Of a DNA stretch of 64,000 bases, positions 8,304 through 16,581 are shown one piece after another. Each line of letters starts with the position of its first letter. Within the stretch, counting starts at the first letter, position 1. This DNA comes from Chloroflexota bacterium. Its GTDB lineage: Bacteria; Chloroflexota; UBA11872. A program made the position numbers and the translations under genes. The stretch is from assembly GCA_026707585.1 (NCBI GenBank), contig JAPOWQ010000074.1, positions 1-64,000 of the forward strand, in the 5' to 3' direction. Below the pieces are notes generated by a model. That model ran no database searches. It was not told the DNA's origin and was given only the letters and a program-made list of their open reading frames with translations.

Positions 8304-9581
8304 CTACCTGAAGAAGGCACCTAGCCCTTCGACCATTTCTACGTAGTTACTCTCCCTTGGCGTTGTGGCGGCTTCTACTGTCAAGGCTTCTGTGATTTTG
8401 CCATCGTTTCGCGGCACATGGAAAATCGTGTTGCGGCTCAAGTCAAGGCGCATTTCATCATACTTCTTCTCTAGGACAGGTATACGCCATTCCTCTTGTT
8501 GTCCGGCCAACATCCGATATATTCGCATCGGCTCGGCCAGCAATGCGTTTCGGACTTCGAACAGAGTTCCTACCTGCATGGACTCTTCTATTTCTGCGAG
8601 TGTCACTTCGGGTCGTTTGATGGTGGCTTCTGCTAGCTTTTGTAGTGCTGCCTCCATGGGCTCGTCTTGACTGTTGATTACTTTATCAATGTGCCTATCC
8701 TTTACTTTCGCATTCATGAACTCAATCAGAATGATACTGGCCATATTGGCCATTACCATTGAATGCAGAAGCATGTTTAGGATTGCCTGACGATGACGGA
8801 ATATGGAAGGTGGAAGTTGTAAGGCGATAGGCCCTAGACGTGAGCCCGGGCAGAGGCGGTGCATGTGATGAGCTGTCGCTTCCATTATTGGCAGCTGCAT
8901 CGCTCCCTCAATTTTGACGTAAGAAGCCCCGGGCACTGTCAGCGATAACTCCTCACTTGCCAGTCTCCAATGGCCCTGTTTGGACCGACTGGTAGTAGAT
9001 GGAGCACCCTTAACTTCACTTGTCCATTCCTGCCGTAGTTGTTCTCTCAACCTCAGCAGGTATTTGTCCAATGCCACCTGTAACTCGACCAGGGCGTGAG
9101 TGGGACTCCGTTCGAGGGAAGTCAAGGATTGATCAAAAGCACTATATGGAGGAAACGGCGTAGCGTTCAGTGGATGCAACAGCTTGTTGCGAATTGCTTT
9201 CAAGCCGTCCAGAAGATCCCTGTGCGTTCGGCAATAGCTATCTAGCGGCTCATGCCTGGAGCTGGGGTTAGCTTGAGTGAACTCCTCGTACCGTTCCAAC
9301 AATGCACTGAGCAAGCAAGCATACGTGTCCCAGATCGCGTCTGTTGTTAGCTTCAGTGCCCAACGGTTTAGGGGAGTTTGAGGCAACCCCTGTTCCTCTA
9401 GGACCTTGTTCTCCGTGGCTTCGATATGTAGATTGGTACTTCGAGTGGTCGCCTCTGAGAATTGTTGGTGCACTCGTTCCAAGTGGTCCATGTTTTGGAA
9501 GGCGAGTGTGCGAATAGGCTCGACAACTACCCACCGATATTGTCTCAGTGTCCGGTAGTAATTTAGCAGTTCTTTGTTCAT
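8304..9581 (-). CDS. HEPN-like protein with an RN-x3-H motif, first gene of the island operon
   Basis: Encodes 425 residues. I chose the ATG at 9581 (MNKELLNYYRTLRQYRW) over a TTG 15 nt upstream because GGGAA sits at suitable spacing. At about residues 95-140 lies a helical pair ending LLDGLKAIRNKLLHPL, in which Arg131-Asn132-x3-His136 fits the canonical HEPN RNase signature exactly. The C-terminal half is helical (LNMLLHSMVMANMASIILIE) with no recognised domain. It begins a tight minus-strand operon (gaps of 9 nt and an overlap). HEPN proteins commonly act as RNA-cleaving toxins or effectors; toxin activity here is inference. GC is lower than in the flanking high-GC genes. Confidence 0.65.
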   Translation of the reverse strand: MNKELLNYYRTLRQYRWVVVEPIRTLAFQNMDHLERVHQQFSEATTRSTNLHIEATENKVLEEQGLPQTPLNRWALKLTTDAIWDTYACLLSALLERYEEFTQANPSSRHEPLDSYCRTHRDLLDGLKAIRNKLLHPLNATPFPPYSAFDQSLTSLERSPTHALVELQVALDKYLLRLREQLRQEWTSEVKGAPSTTSRSKQGHWRLASEELSLTVPGASYVKIEGAMQLPIMEATAHHMHRLCPGSRLGPIALQLPPSIFRHRQAILNMLLHSMVMANMASIILIEFMNAKVKDRHIDKVINSQDEPMEAALQKLAEATIKRPEVTLAEIEESMQVGTLFEVRNALLAEPMRIYRMLAGQQEEWRIPVLEKKYDEMRLDLSRNTIFHVPRNDGKITEALTVEAATTPRESNYVEMVEGLGAFFR

Positions 9582-9596
9582 TTCCGTATTTCCCAA

Positions 9597-9880
9597 GTCC
9601 GCTGTTCCGATCCCTGCAGAGGAAAGGACAAGACCGCTTCTTCGGCGGCGGTGGCCGTTCCTTCGAGCACCCCATGTCTTTCAGGGCCTGGGCCACGAAA
9701 GCTGCGGAGTGCCCGGTAACCAACCGGTCCAACAGTATGCCAGTGCCATCGAGGTGCTCGGCCCGCAGGCGGTCCGGCCCGATGATGTCGCTGTTGGCCA
9801 TTGCCCAATCCTCGTTCTCAATGCCGATGGCGACTTATACTCCATGATCGAGGGCTTCTACCAGACTCTGGACGTCTCTC
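9597..9880 (-). other. Gap with a possible gene remnant, no definite gene
   Basis: Two short minus-strand stretches look protein-like: DINERDVQSLVEALDHGV (around 9840-9895) and, after a stop and in the same frame, IGIENEDWAMANSDIIGPD through FVAQALKDMG (around 9670-9830). They could be pieces of one damaged small gene ahead of the HEPN operon, but neither is recognisable. Confidence 0.3.
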
Positions 9881-10586
9881 TCATTGATGTCCTTGCCGAG
9901 TTGGGCCTAGTTGGTCTCGGTATGTCAACCCCGCAGTCTCGTGCGGGGCAAATTCTTCCGATCCGTAACGCGTTCCGATGTGCGCGCCCCGTGCCCCTCC
10001 AAGCACGTGGCTGTTCGTTACGACGTATCCGTCCGCCGTCATCACGAACGCGCTGCCGATGCGTCCTTCAGCCGTGCGGATAAGTCGAACGGCGTTCCCT
10101 GCCCGCTGCACCAGCTCAGTGATCGACAGCGCAGTGGAAGGCGTCTGCGTAGCCCGTGGTGCCCGCGTCGGTGTTGGTGTCGGAACGCGCGTGAAGGTCG
10201 GCGCTGGAGTCGGTGTCGGTGTCCGGAGCGGCGTTGACGTGCGAGCACCCGTTGGGGTCGGGGATAGAACCGGCGGGCGCGTCGTGGCATGGGTGGACAT
10301 CACGGTCGGCGTCGGTGCGCGCTCTGAACGTTGGGCTGAGCGTTGGTTGTGCGGTCAGCATTGCGGCCGGTGCCGGGCTTGGCGTTGGAGTCGAGCCAAG
10401 CGCCGGCATCTGGCTGATCAACTGTGTCGCAAGCTGCGGCCGAGCCATCGCGAAAACCACGGCAGCGATGCCAATAGCCGCCAGCAGCACAAGTGTCGTT
10501 AGATCGATCGCCGCCAAAACTCTATTCAGAAGCGCGTCCTTACCCCGCCTGAGAGTGTCGGCGCCGACCGCAGCCGCAAATGGCAA
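9881..10586 (-). pseudogene. Membrane-anchored trypsin-like (HtrA-type) protease, truncated and frameshifted
   Basis: From 10586 the frame gives a short cytoplasmic head, one membrane helix (LTTLVLLAAIGIAAVVFAMA, residues ~29-48) and the start of a Pro/Thr/Ser linker (GSTPTPSPAPAAML). A frameshift at about 10303-10320 moves the linker into the next frame (TPTPTRAPRATQTPS). The protease domain then begins: ELVQRAGNAVRLIRTAEGRI, GSAFVMTADGYVVTNSHVLG. Its catalytic His is intact in TNSHVL. After GTRYGSEEFA the sequence degenerates and ends at 9881, so the Asp and Ser of the triad are missing. This is the N-terminal remnant of an envelope serine protease; it cannot be active. Confidence 0.7.
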
Positions 10587-11034
10587 GCCATTGTCTTAAA
10601 GGATCCGCCGTTCTTCTCACATCGGCTCTGCATAACTACGGCAATGGACTCCTCAGTAGTTGAGTTGATCGAGGGCCTGACTCATCCACGACGCCCAGCA
10701 CCCCACGCAGGCATCCGAAAGTTCCCAACCAGCTTGGCGCTTTCAGGCTCGAAGGCCTCGCGCGACTCAGCACGTGCCACCTTTCGGGCTTGCCCTGAAG
10801 GTCATGGCTCTGGAGGAACCGGCCGTCGATGTAATCGGCTGCTCGGATATGGCGCATTTCACTAGACCAAGAAGCGGCTGTCTCTGGGCAGCCTTGCGGA
10901 CCTGCCTCGAAGCGCGCAAAGCCCCTGGGTTGGAATCTTGGCCGAACGCTGCGGAAGACTGTCCGCATCGCCATGTGATTCCATCGGGTCACGTTGCGGC
11001 TGGGCGGGGTTACCCTATCCGTTAGAGTGCCAAT
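10587..11034. other. No definite gene
   Basis: A minus-strand stretch around 10700-10850 (ADYIDGRFLQSHDLQGKPE) has a protein-like look but no start, no family and no continuation. The DNA just left of the direct repeat has ATCCGTTAGAG, matched by ATCCGTTAAAA before the second copy at 16.42 kb, so the repeated region may begin slightly earlier than annotated. Confidence 0.35.
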
Positions 11035-11193
11035 ACCACCGACTGGACGGTGGTTGGAAACCGCATTAGTCGGATCGGGGCTACCAGTCTGCGGACGTTC
11101 CGGCGTCGGCGGGTGGCAAGCCGAATCGAGGCGCCGTGCTGGTGACCAGCGGTGGGCCAGGCTCAATTGAGGGGCTTGAGTTCTGCCTGGCCC
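11035..11193 (+). repeat. Direct repeat copy A: left boundary of the 5.3 kb cassette
   Basis: The segment 11048-11176 matches 16453-16581 base for base in length (129 nt) with about a dozen mismatches. It is preceded in both copies by a hairpin whose stem is kept while the loop varies (here ACCACCG 11035-11041 / CGGTGGT 11048-11054). Further conserved pieces include GCTGGTGACCAGC, a perfect 5-bp hairpin. Similarity ends at TTGAGGGGCT (11167-11176), which equals a tRNA-Leu(GAG) anticodon loop. In this copy only, the 3' side forms a long hairpin, GGGCCAGG (11154-11161) with CCTGGCCC (11186-11193). It could be an element end or a structured RNA. Confidence 0.75.
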
Positions 11194-11512
11194 GCATCAC
11201 TCTCGAGAAGGATCTAGAACACCACAGCTAACCGTCGGCCGACGGCAACTGTTCAACCTTGAGGACTGGTCGCAGCGTCACGTCTGGAGAACTGAAACCA
11301 ACCTCAAGTTCGCGCGCATCTTCGGTGGCCGGCCGGAATGCCGAGGAGTGCCGACGTTGGGTCACAGACACAGCCTTCCTTACGACGTCGCCAAAGGCGA
11401 CGGCATTTTGGTCGGAGATCTCCGCTGCTCATCGAACGGCCGCGTGTCGCACGCGTAGCTAGACTGCACGCCAACCGAGGGCAGGCAGCCGCCCCGCCAA
11501 GGCTGACAGATC
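11194..11512. other. Leader region of the RCC1 gene, no gene seen
   Basis: About 320 nt without a supportable reading frame. The promoter of the following gene must lie here or in the repeat, but no convincing -35/-10 pair stands out. AAGG about 10 nt before 11513 is a weak ribosome-binding site. Confidence 0.4.
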
Positions 11513-14128
11513 ATGCGCTGTGTGCGGGCGATCATGGTTGTCGCAATACTGGTCGTTGCGGCGCAAGCGGCAACCACTCCAGCCCTGGCCCAGTGGCCGA
11601 CAAGCTGCGTCAGGCTCAACGACATTGTTGAGCTCCATCTTGGCAACCATGAAAACGTCGGTATCTACCAGCGTGTCTTCGGGGTTCACGCCGAAGCGGC
11701 ATGCCAAGCCGACCACAGGGCAGACGTGCGGGCGACATTCGCCTGGGCATTCAATGACGCAGCGCGCTCGTCCGAAGAGGGCATTGCATCCACCGCCTGG
11801 CCGTCCAATTGTGTGGAGCTCAACGACATCGTCGAAGGCCACCTTGGCAATCAGGGCAACGTCGGCATCTATCAGCGCACCCTCGGTTTCGGGGCCGAGG
11901 GCACCTGCCGTCGGGATCATCGCGAGGACGTACGCGATGCGTTCGCCTGGGCCTTCGCCAGTTCTTCGTCGGACGATCTCGAGCGGGCCGCGGCATCGCC
12001 GTCGCCGTCTGCTGCCGGGTGGACATCGGTAAGCGCCGGCGAGCACCACGCGTGTGCCGTGACAGCAAACGGTGGCATCGTCTGCTGGGGACGGCAAGCG
12101 CGGGCCCAACCCACTCCGCCACCTAGCAAGTTCGACTCAATCAGTGTTGGCGTCTACCACTCGTGCGGCGTGCTGACAGACGGTACGGTTTCCTGCTGGG
12201 GATCGAACTCGTCAGGCCAAGCTGAACCGCCCGACGGCACGTTCACGACGGTGAGCGTTGGCGCCTATCACACATGCGGCCTATTATCCGAAGGATACGT
12301 CGCCTGCTGGGGTGGAAATCCATATACGGGGGAAGCCCGACCACCGGGCAGCCTGGCATGGGTCCGAGATGGCCAATCGAAAGCCCGGTTTCTCGCCATC
12401 AGCGCTGGCGGCAAGCGAACCTGTGGGATTCAAGCCGATGGCGCCGCATCCTGTTGGGGAGAATACGCTCTTACGCCTCCGGAGGGCACCTTCCGGTCAG
12501 TCAGCATCAGTCATCGTGGCTTCTACGCCTGTGGCGTGCGGACGGACGACACCCTGACTTGCTGGGGCGGCCGAATCAAGACACCGCCAGGCACCTTTCG
12601 CTCAGTCAGCACCGGCGACTACCACGCCTGCGGGGTGCGAACGAATGGCACGATCACCTGCTGGGGGAACGACGACAAGCCGGACTCGAATGACGCATTA
12701 CTCGTCCCTCCTGGCACGTTTCAGTCGGTCAGTGTCGGTCGCGGATTTACCTGTGGAGTGCGGCCGGACGGAGGCCTCGTCTGCTGGGGAAACAACGCGC
12801 ACTGGCAGTCGGCACCACCTCCGGACGCGTTCCAGTCCGTCGGTGCCGGCTTTGCCCATACATGCGGAATACGAACCGACGGACGTGTTGCCTGCTGGGG
12901 ACGGAACTATGCCGGCCAGGCGGCGCCTCCGCCAGGCGTGTTCCGCGACCTCAGTGTCGGCGATTATCACACCTGCGGACTACGAAACGACGGTGTCCCT
13001 TTCTGCTGGGGCGAAAACGGCTATGGCCAAGCCGACCCACCACGAGAAACCTTCAAGGCCATCAGCGCGAGTCAAGCCCACACCTGCGCGATACGGTCTG
13101 ACGACACGGTTGCCTGTTGGGGCACGAACGTAGCCCGAAACGGGACGTACATCGGTCAGGCCGATCCGCCGGCGGGCACTTTCCAATCAGTGAGCGCCGG
13201 CCTTGCGCACACTTGCGGCCTTCGGACCGACGGCTCCGTCACGTGCTGGGGCCTGGACAATTTCGGCCAACTCCAACCGCCATCGGGAGTCTTTTGGTCC
13301 ATAAGCGCCGGTCAAGCCCACACGTGCGGGACTCGCGCCGATGGCCGCGTGTCCTGCTGGGGACGCAATGCCTTCGGTCAAGCCGATCCACCCGGGGGAG
13401 TCTTCCGGTCCGTCACCGCCGGAGCCAATCACACGTGCGGGATCAAAGCCGACAGTGCCGCCGTCTGCTGGGGCGACCGATACTTTGGCCAGGCCTTCCC
13501 GCCCAGCGATAGGTTTCAGTCCGTCAGCGCTGGCGCCGCCCACAGCTGTGGCATCCGCACCGATGGGACGGTTGCCTGCTGGGGAGAGAATCTCGACGGA
13601 CGGTCGACGCCGCCGTTCTTCCCTCGCGAAGTCCAAGAGTCTGGCAAACCACCACCAGACACGGCAGCTTCAGAAGGGACTCGCTGGTCACCTGGGCCAC
13701 CCGTCCCTATCGGAACCCCCGTTAACTCGCTCCGAAACGGCTGGGAGATCACGGTGCTTTCGGTCTATTTCAGCACTGGTGTTCCGAGCAACCTTGATCC
13801 CGATCAATGGGTGACCCTCATCGCTCGGCTCCGCGTCACCGGAAACAACGGAGCCGAGGGACAGTTCGCACCGTATTCGACGTTTCGCTTCCATGCACGA
13901 CGAATCGATGACCAAGGGCGCTCGCGAACAAGCGTCTATCGAATCGTAGGGTGTAGTGGTCCTGACGCGCTTGGACAGCCCACGATTTCCGCTGGCGAGT
14001 CGGTCGAAGGAACAATCTGCGTGGCGATTCTCAGCCGCGATGCACACAGGGTTGTGATGCATCTATACAACGCGCATCACTCTGGGACCGCCTCCGATGC
14101 GCACCCAGGCTGGCGGCTCTCCTACTAA
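11513..14128 (+). CDS. Secreted RCC1-type double beta-propeller protein
   Basis: Encodes 871 residues. A signal peptide (AIMVVAILVVAAQAATTPAL, cleavage after ALA near residue 26) leads to two copies of a ~50-residue Cys-containing module starting WPTSCVRLNDIVELHLG (~27) and WPSNCVELNDIVEGHLG (~96). Residues ~168-700 hold 14 repeats of the form FxSVSAGxxHTCGIRTDGxVxCWG, so two seven-bladed propellers would fit. Each repeat has two Cys, suggesting disulphides outside the cytoplasm. The last ~140 residues (PVNSLRNGWEITVLSVYF...) resemble DUF4352-like beta domains of envelope proteins. RCC1 folds are binding scaffolds; the ligand is unknown. It is the largest gene of the cassette between the two direct repeats and faces the nuclease-like operon convergently. 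Confidence 0.85.
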   Translation: MRCVRAIMVVAILVVAAQAATTPALAQWPTSCVRLNDIVELHLGNHENVGIYQRVFGVHAEAACQADHRADVRATFAWAFNDAARSSEEGIASTAWPSNCVELNDIVEGHLGNQGNVGIYQRTLGFGAEGTCRRDHREDVRDAFAWAFASSSSDDLERAAASPSPSAAGWTSVSAGEHHACAVTANGGIVCWGRQARAQPTPPPSKFDSISVGVYHSCGVLTDGTVSCWGSNSSGQAEPPDGTFTTVSVGAYHTCGLLSEGYVACWGGNPYTGEARPPGSLAWVRDGQSKARFLAISAGGKRTCGIQADGAASCWGEYALTPPEGTFRSVSISHRGFYACGVRTDDTLTCWGGRIKTPPGTFRSVSTGDYHACGVRTNGTITCWGNDDKPDSNDALLVPPGTFQSVSVGRGFTCGVRPDGGLVCWGNNAHWQSAPPPDAFQSVGAGFAHTCGIRTDGRVACWGRNYAGQAAPPPGVFRDLSVGDYHTCGLRNDGVPFCWGENGYGQADPPRETFKAISASQAHTCAIRSDDTVACWGTNVARNGTYIGQADPPAGTFQSVSAGLAHTCGLRTDGSVTCWGLDNFGQLQPPSGVFWSISAGQAHTCGTRADGRVSCWGRNAFGQADPPGGVFRSVTAGANHTCGIKADSAAVCWGDRYFGQAFPPSDRFQSVSAGAAHSCGIRTDGTVACWGENLDGRSTPPFFPREVQESGKPPPDTAASEGTRWSPGPPVPIGTPVNSLRNGWEITVLSVYFSTGVPSNLDPDQWVTLIARLRVTGNNGAEGQFAPYSTFRFHARRIDDQGRSRTSVYRIVGCSGPDALGQPTISAGESVEGTICVAILSRDAHRVVMHLYNAHHSGTASDAHPGWRLSY

Positions 14129-14238
14129 ACAGCCGGGCACCGGCGGCCGAGGAATCGCACCCAGGCGAGTACCGGCAGACGCCGAGCCGTACGCTGACTC
14201 GCGCGGGGCTCCGATCAGATGCCTTCGCGAGCTCCCGT

Positions 14239-15159
14239 TCACTTCACCTGGCGTAGTCGGCGGTCCGTGTGCTCCCAGAGTTCGACATCACCGACGCCGC
14301 GTGGCAGGTGCCTGTTAACGATCGGGAGCACGCCGCCATAGCGCCGCTTCACCTCTGGACTTCGGACGTCGCGACCAAAGCCAACGACGGCCCGCATTCC
14401 GTCACCGAGCCGGCGAACGCGTGGCATGAGACCCGCATCGACACGCGCATCAATCAGCGCCTGCACACCGTCGCGTACGTCATCGAATGCGTCATGCCAG
14501 ATCCAGACGTAGTGCAGAAGCTGGAGCGGCGCGTAATACAGGTCGGCGGATGACTTGGACGCGTCCTTGAGTTCGATAAGCACCAGACGCCCGCGCGAGT
14601 CAATCGCCAGTTGGTCGAGCTCTGTGCCACCAGCCGGTGGCGCCGCCCAACGGCTGCCGTGCGCGACGGCGGTTAGGGCCTTGTGCGCCGATCTGACCTT
14701 CGGTAGCGCCGCAGCCTCCACCTGATGGGCCAGCACGACCTCGCGGTCGATTGGCAGCCAGGGCTTCTGGACCCGTGACCATTGCATCTGGATCGCCCCT
14801 TCGGCCTTGGTCCACCGTGGGCCGACCTTCACACCTCGCACGTAGCTGGTCAGGGCCGAGCCGAGGCCTGTCTCGCCAGCACGCCATGTTCTGAAGAGAC
14901 CCTGCGCACACGCCTGTGTGGTGTAGGTCCGATGCGCCGTCAGCTTCACATCTCCGCCCCACAGTGCCTGGGCCGTGATGAGCCGGGTCATCCCGCAGTA
15001 GACGTGCATCTCGTCATTGCGCCGGAAGTGCACGTCCAGCCCGACACCTCCGGTGTTCTCGTCGCCCAGCGACACCAAGGGCGCAAGCAAGCCCGTAGGC
15101 CGCAGGAGTCGCAGCAATTGCGCCGAGGGCGCGCGGTCATACGGTGCTGGAGTCGTCAT
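14239..15159 (-). CDS. PD-(D/E)xK nuclease-like protein, second gene of a two-gene operon
   Basis: Encodes 306 residues from an ATG at 15159. Residues 180-198 read ELDQLAIDSRGRLVLIELK: Glu180/Asp182, a turn, then Glu196-Leu-Lys198 on the second strand, which is the D...ExK core of the PD-(D/E)xK nuclease fold. It is followed by an aromatic helix (YYAPLQLLHYVWIWHDAF). The N-terminal half is an unfamiliar beta-rich region with WRAGETGLGSALTSYV. The gene starts 10 nt after the stop of 15170-16129, so the two are surely co-transcribed; both have ExK cores, so they may form a heteromeric nuclease or a restriction-like pair. No methyltransferase is nearby. Substrate unknown. Confidence 0.7.
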   Translation of the reverse strand: MTTPAPYDRAPSAQLLRLLRPTGLLAPLVSLGDENTGGVGLDVHFRRNDEMHVYCGMTRLITAQALWGGDVKLTAHRTYTTQACAQGLFRTWRAGETGLGSALTSYVRGVKVGPRWTKAEGAIQMQWSRVQKPWLPIDREVVLAHQVEAAALPKVRSAHKALTAVAHGSRWAAPPAGGTELDQLAIDSRGRLVLIELKDASKSSADLYYAPLQLLHYVWIWHDAFDDVRDGVQALIDARVDAGLMPRVRRLGDGMRAVVGFGRDVRSPEVKRRYGGVLPIVNRHLPRGVGDVELWEHTDRRLRQVK

Positions 15160-15169
15160 CGGTCTCCCC

Positions 15170-16129
15170 TTACAGCTGGTAGCGCTGGCGCATGTACGTC
15201 GCCCATCCCGTCAGGCCCTCCGCCTCACCAATGCGAACGACCTCCGACGCCGAGAGCACCGGCGCATGCGACGGCTCCGGCAACAGGCGGTGCCACGCCG
15301 CCCATTGCCTCGCAATGTTGAGATTCGCATCGTGGGTGCAGAGGCCGAACCACGCGCTACGTACCCTGCCGTCCTGTTCGAGACCCCGCGCGATGGCGAG
15401 GTTGCGCATGGGCTGCTGCATGTCGTAGGCGAAAGGACACGGCCCATCGAGATCGGCGTTCGGAAAGGCGTTGTGCACGCTCCCGTGGCTGCCGGCGAAG
15501 ATCTCCCAATAGCGGCGATCACGCCGCTGCCGTACCGGCCGGCGGAGATAACAGGCGTTCGGATCGCGCATGAAGAGCCGAGCCGATCGGCAAACGTCCG
15601 TCCGCCGATTCCCCCGGCTGGTGCGTCCGCCACAGGCCGTGAAGTCCCGCTCGCTCAGCTTGACTTCCAGCAGGACGGCAATCCGGCGTCGAAATCGCAT
15701 TCGACCCCACAGGACCACGTCGCTGGCCGTCGCCGGTTCATCACCGACGGGCCGATCGCCCGCAATCTCCCCGAGCAGCCCGCCGGGCGGCACCCACTCG
15801 AACTGCACCCGATCGATCCTCAGCCGACGTCCAACCAGGTCGCTCACGGCCTCGGACAAGAGCGCCCGCGGCCCGTCGCGAAACGGCAAGAACAGGTTCA
15901 AGGCGAATGCCTGTGAACTGCGCAGGTGCGCCACCTGCCGGTGAAGGCGCACGTGATCGGCGCGGATCGCCGCCGCGGCGAGATCGCGATATGCCGAGTA
16001 GATCCCGTCGGTCCAGTGGTTCCAATAGCGCGATCCGGAGCCGTCCACCTGGACTCGCCACGCTGTTAAATGTGCCTGGAGGCTCGCGTCGAACGGAGGT
16101 CGACCACGAGGTGGGCCAGCACTGGTCAC
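15170..16129 (-). CDS. PD-(D/E)xK nuclease-like protein with a Cys-containing insert, first gene of the operon
   Basis: Encodes 319 residues from an ATG at 16129. The nuclease core is TASDVVLW (Asp137) followed by IAVLLEVKLSERDF (Glu155-x-Lys157), a D-x17-ExK spacing usual for the fold. FTACGG and two further Cys (VCRSAR, ACYLRR) follow at once, like the putative restriction endonucleases of the PGN_0703 type; that subfamily assignment is tentative. The C-terminal part contains LARQWAAWHRLL-like helices and ends MRQRYQL. Upstream, in another frame (around 16130-16270), SRTEVIQALGKLRVRLTNEG looks protein-like, so the true start could be further upstream with an indel. It lies directly left of direct repeat copy B. 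Confidence 0.7.
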   Translation of the reverse strand: MTSAGPPRGRPPFDASLQAHLTAWRVQVDGSGSRYWNHWTDGIYSAYRDLAAAAIRADHVRLHRQVAHLRSSQAFALNLFLPFRDGPRALLSEAVSDLVGRRLRIDRVQFEWVPPGGLLGEIAGDRPVGDEPATASDVVLWGRMRFRRRIAVLLEVKLSERDFTACGGRTSRGNRRTDVCRSARLFMRDPNACYLRRPVRQRRDRRYWEIFAGSHGSVHNAFPNADLDGPCPFAYDMQQPMRNLAIARGLEQDGRVRSAWFGLCTHDANLNIARQWAAWHRLLPEPSHAPVLSASEVVRIGEAEGLTGWATYMRQRYQL

Positions 16130-16441
16130 GCTTCCGAGCGAACTTCCTTCTGCATGGTGCCGTCCACAGCCTAGCGACTACTGCCCGCCCTTCCGCACCA
16201 TCCGCTCCTTCATTTGTCAACCGGACTCGCAGCTTGCCGAGCGCTTGTATGACTTCCGTACGACTCACGTAGCCCAGGGAATCCTCACGCTTCCTGCGAA
16301 TGCGATCGCCGAGCACCGGCGCCGCTCCTCGCGCCTCGGCGCTGACTCCTGTACAACGGCGGGGACTCCTGGTCGTACCGTGCCGTTCCGGCGCGATACC
16401 GAGACTAGGCATGTCCACGCCAATCCGTTAAAATTCAGTTG
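16130..16441. other. Upstream region of the nuclease operon
   Basis: About 310 nt. Minus-strand text SRTEVIQALGKLRVRLTNEG (around 16190-16270) may be a lost N-terminal extension or a short gene, but no full frame supports it. The operon's promoter should lie here; none stands out. Confidence 0.35.
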
Positions 16442-16581
16442 CCACCGATTATCGGTGGTTGGAAACCGCACTTGGCGAATCGGGGCTACTAGCCTGCGGA
16501 CGTTCCGGCGTCGGCGGGCGGCAAGCCGAATCGAGACGCAATGCTGGTGACCAGCGGTGGGCCAGGCTCAATTGAGGGGCT
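16442..16581 (+). repeat. Direct repeat copy B: right boundary of the cassette, fused to a tRNA-Leu half
   Basis: Same sequence and orientation as 11035-11176. The hairpin here is CCACCGA (16442-16448) / TCGGTGG (16452-16458), followed by the 129-nt conserved block 16453-16581. The block ends in AATTGAGGGGCT, the last ten bases of which coincide with the anticodon loop and the start of the following stem of the tRNA-Leu half at 16572-16626. Mobile elements that use tRNA genes leave exactly such a junction at their distal end, with the displaced tRNA 3' half outside it. Confidence 0.75.

Noticed and set aside
9268-9801. 177-codon minus-strand frame beginning MANSDIIGPD
   Set aside because: Its second half overlaps the HEPN-like gene in another frame and is low quality. 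Only the first ~60 residues look protein-like, so it is noted as a possible remnant, not a gene.
10636-11166. Minus-strand open frame whose start also appears at 16449-16600
   Set aside because: The shared text is only the translation of the two direct DNA repeats, not a protein family.
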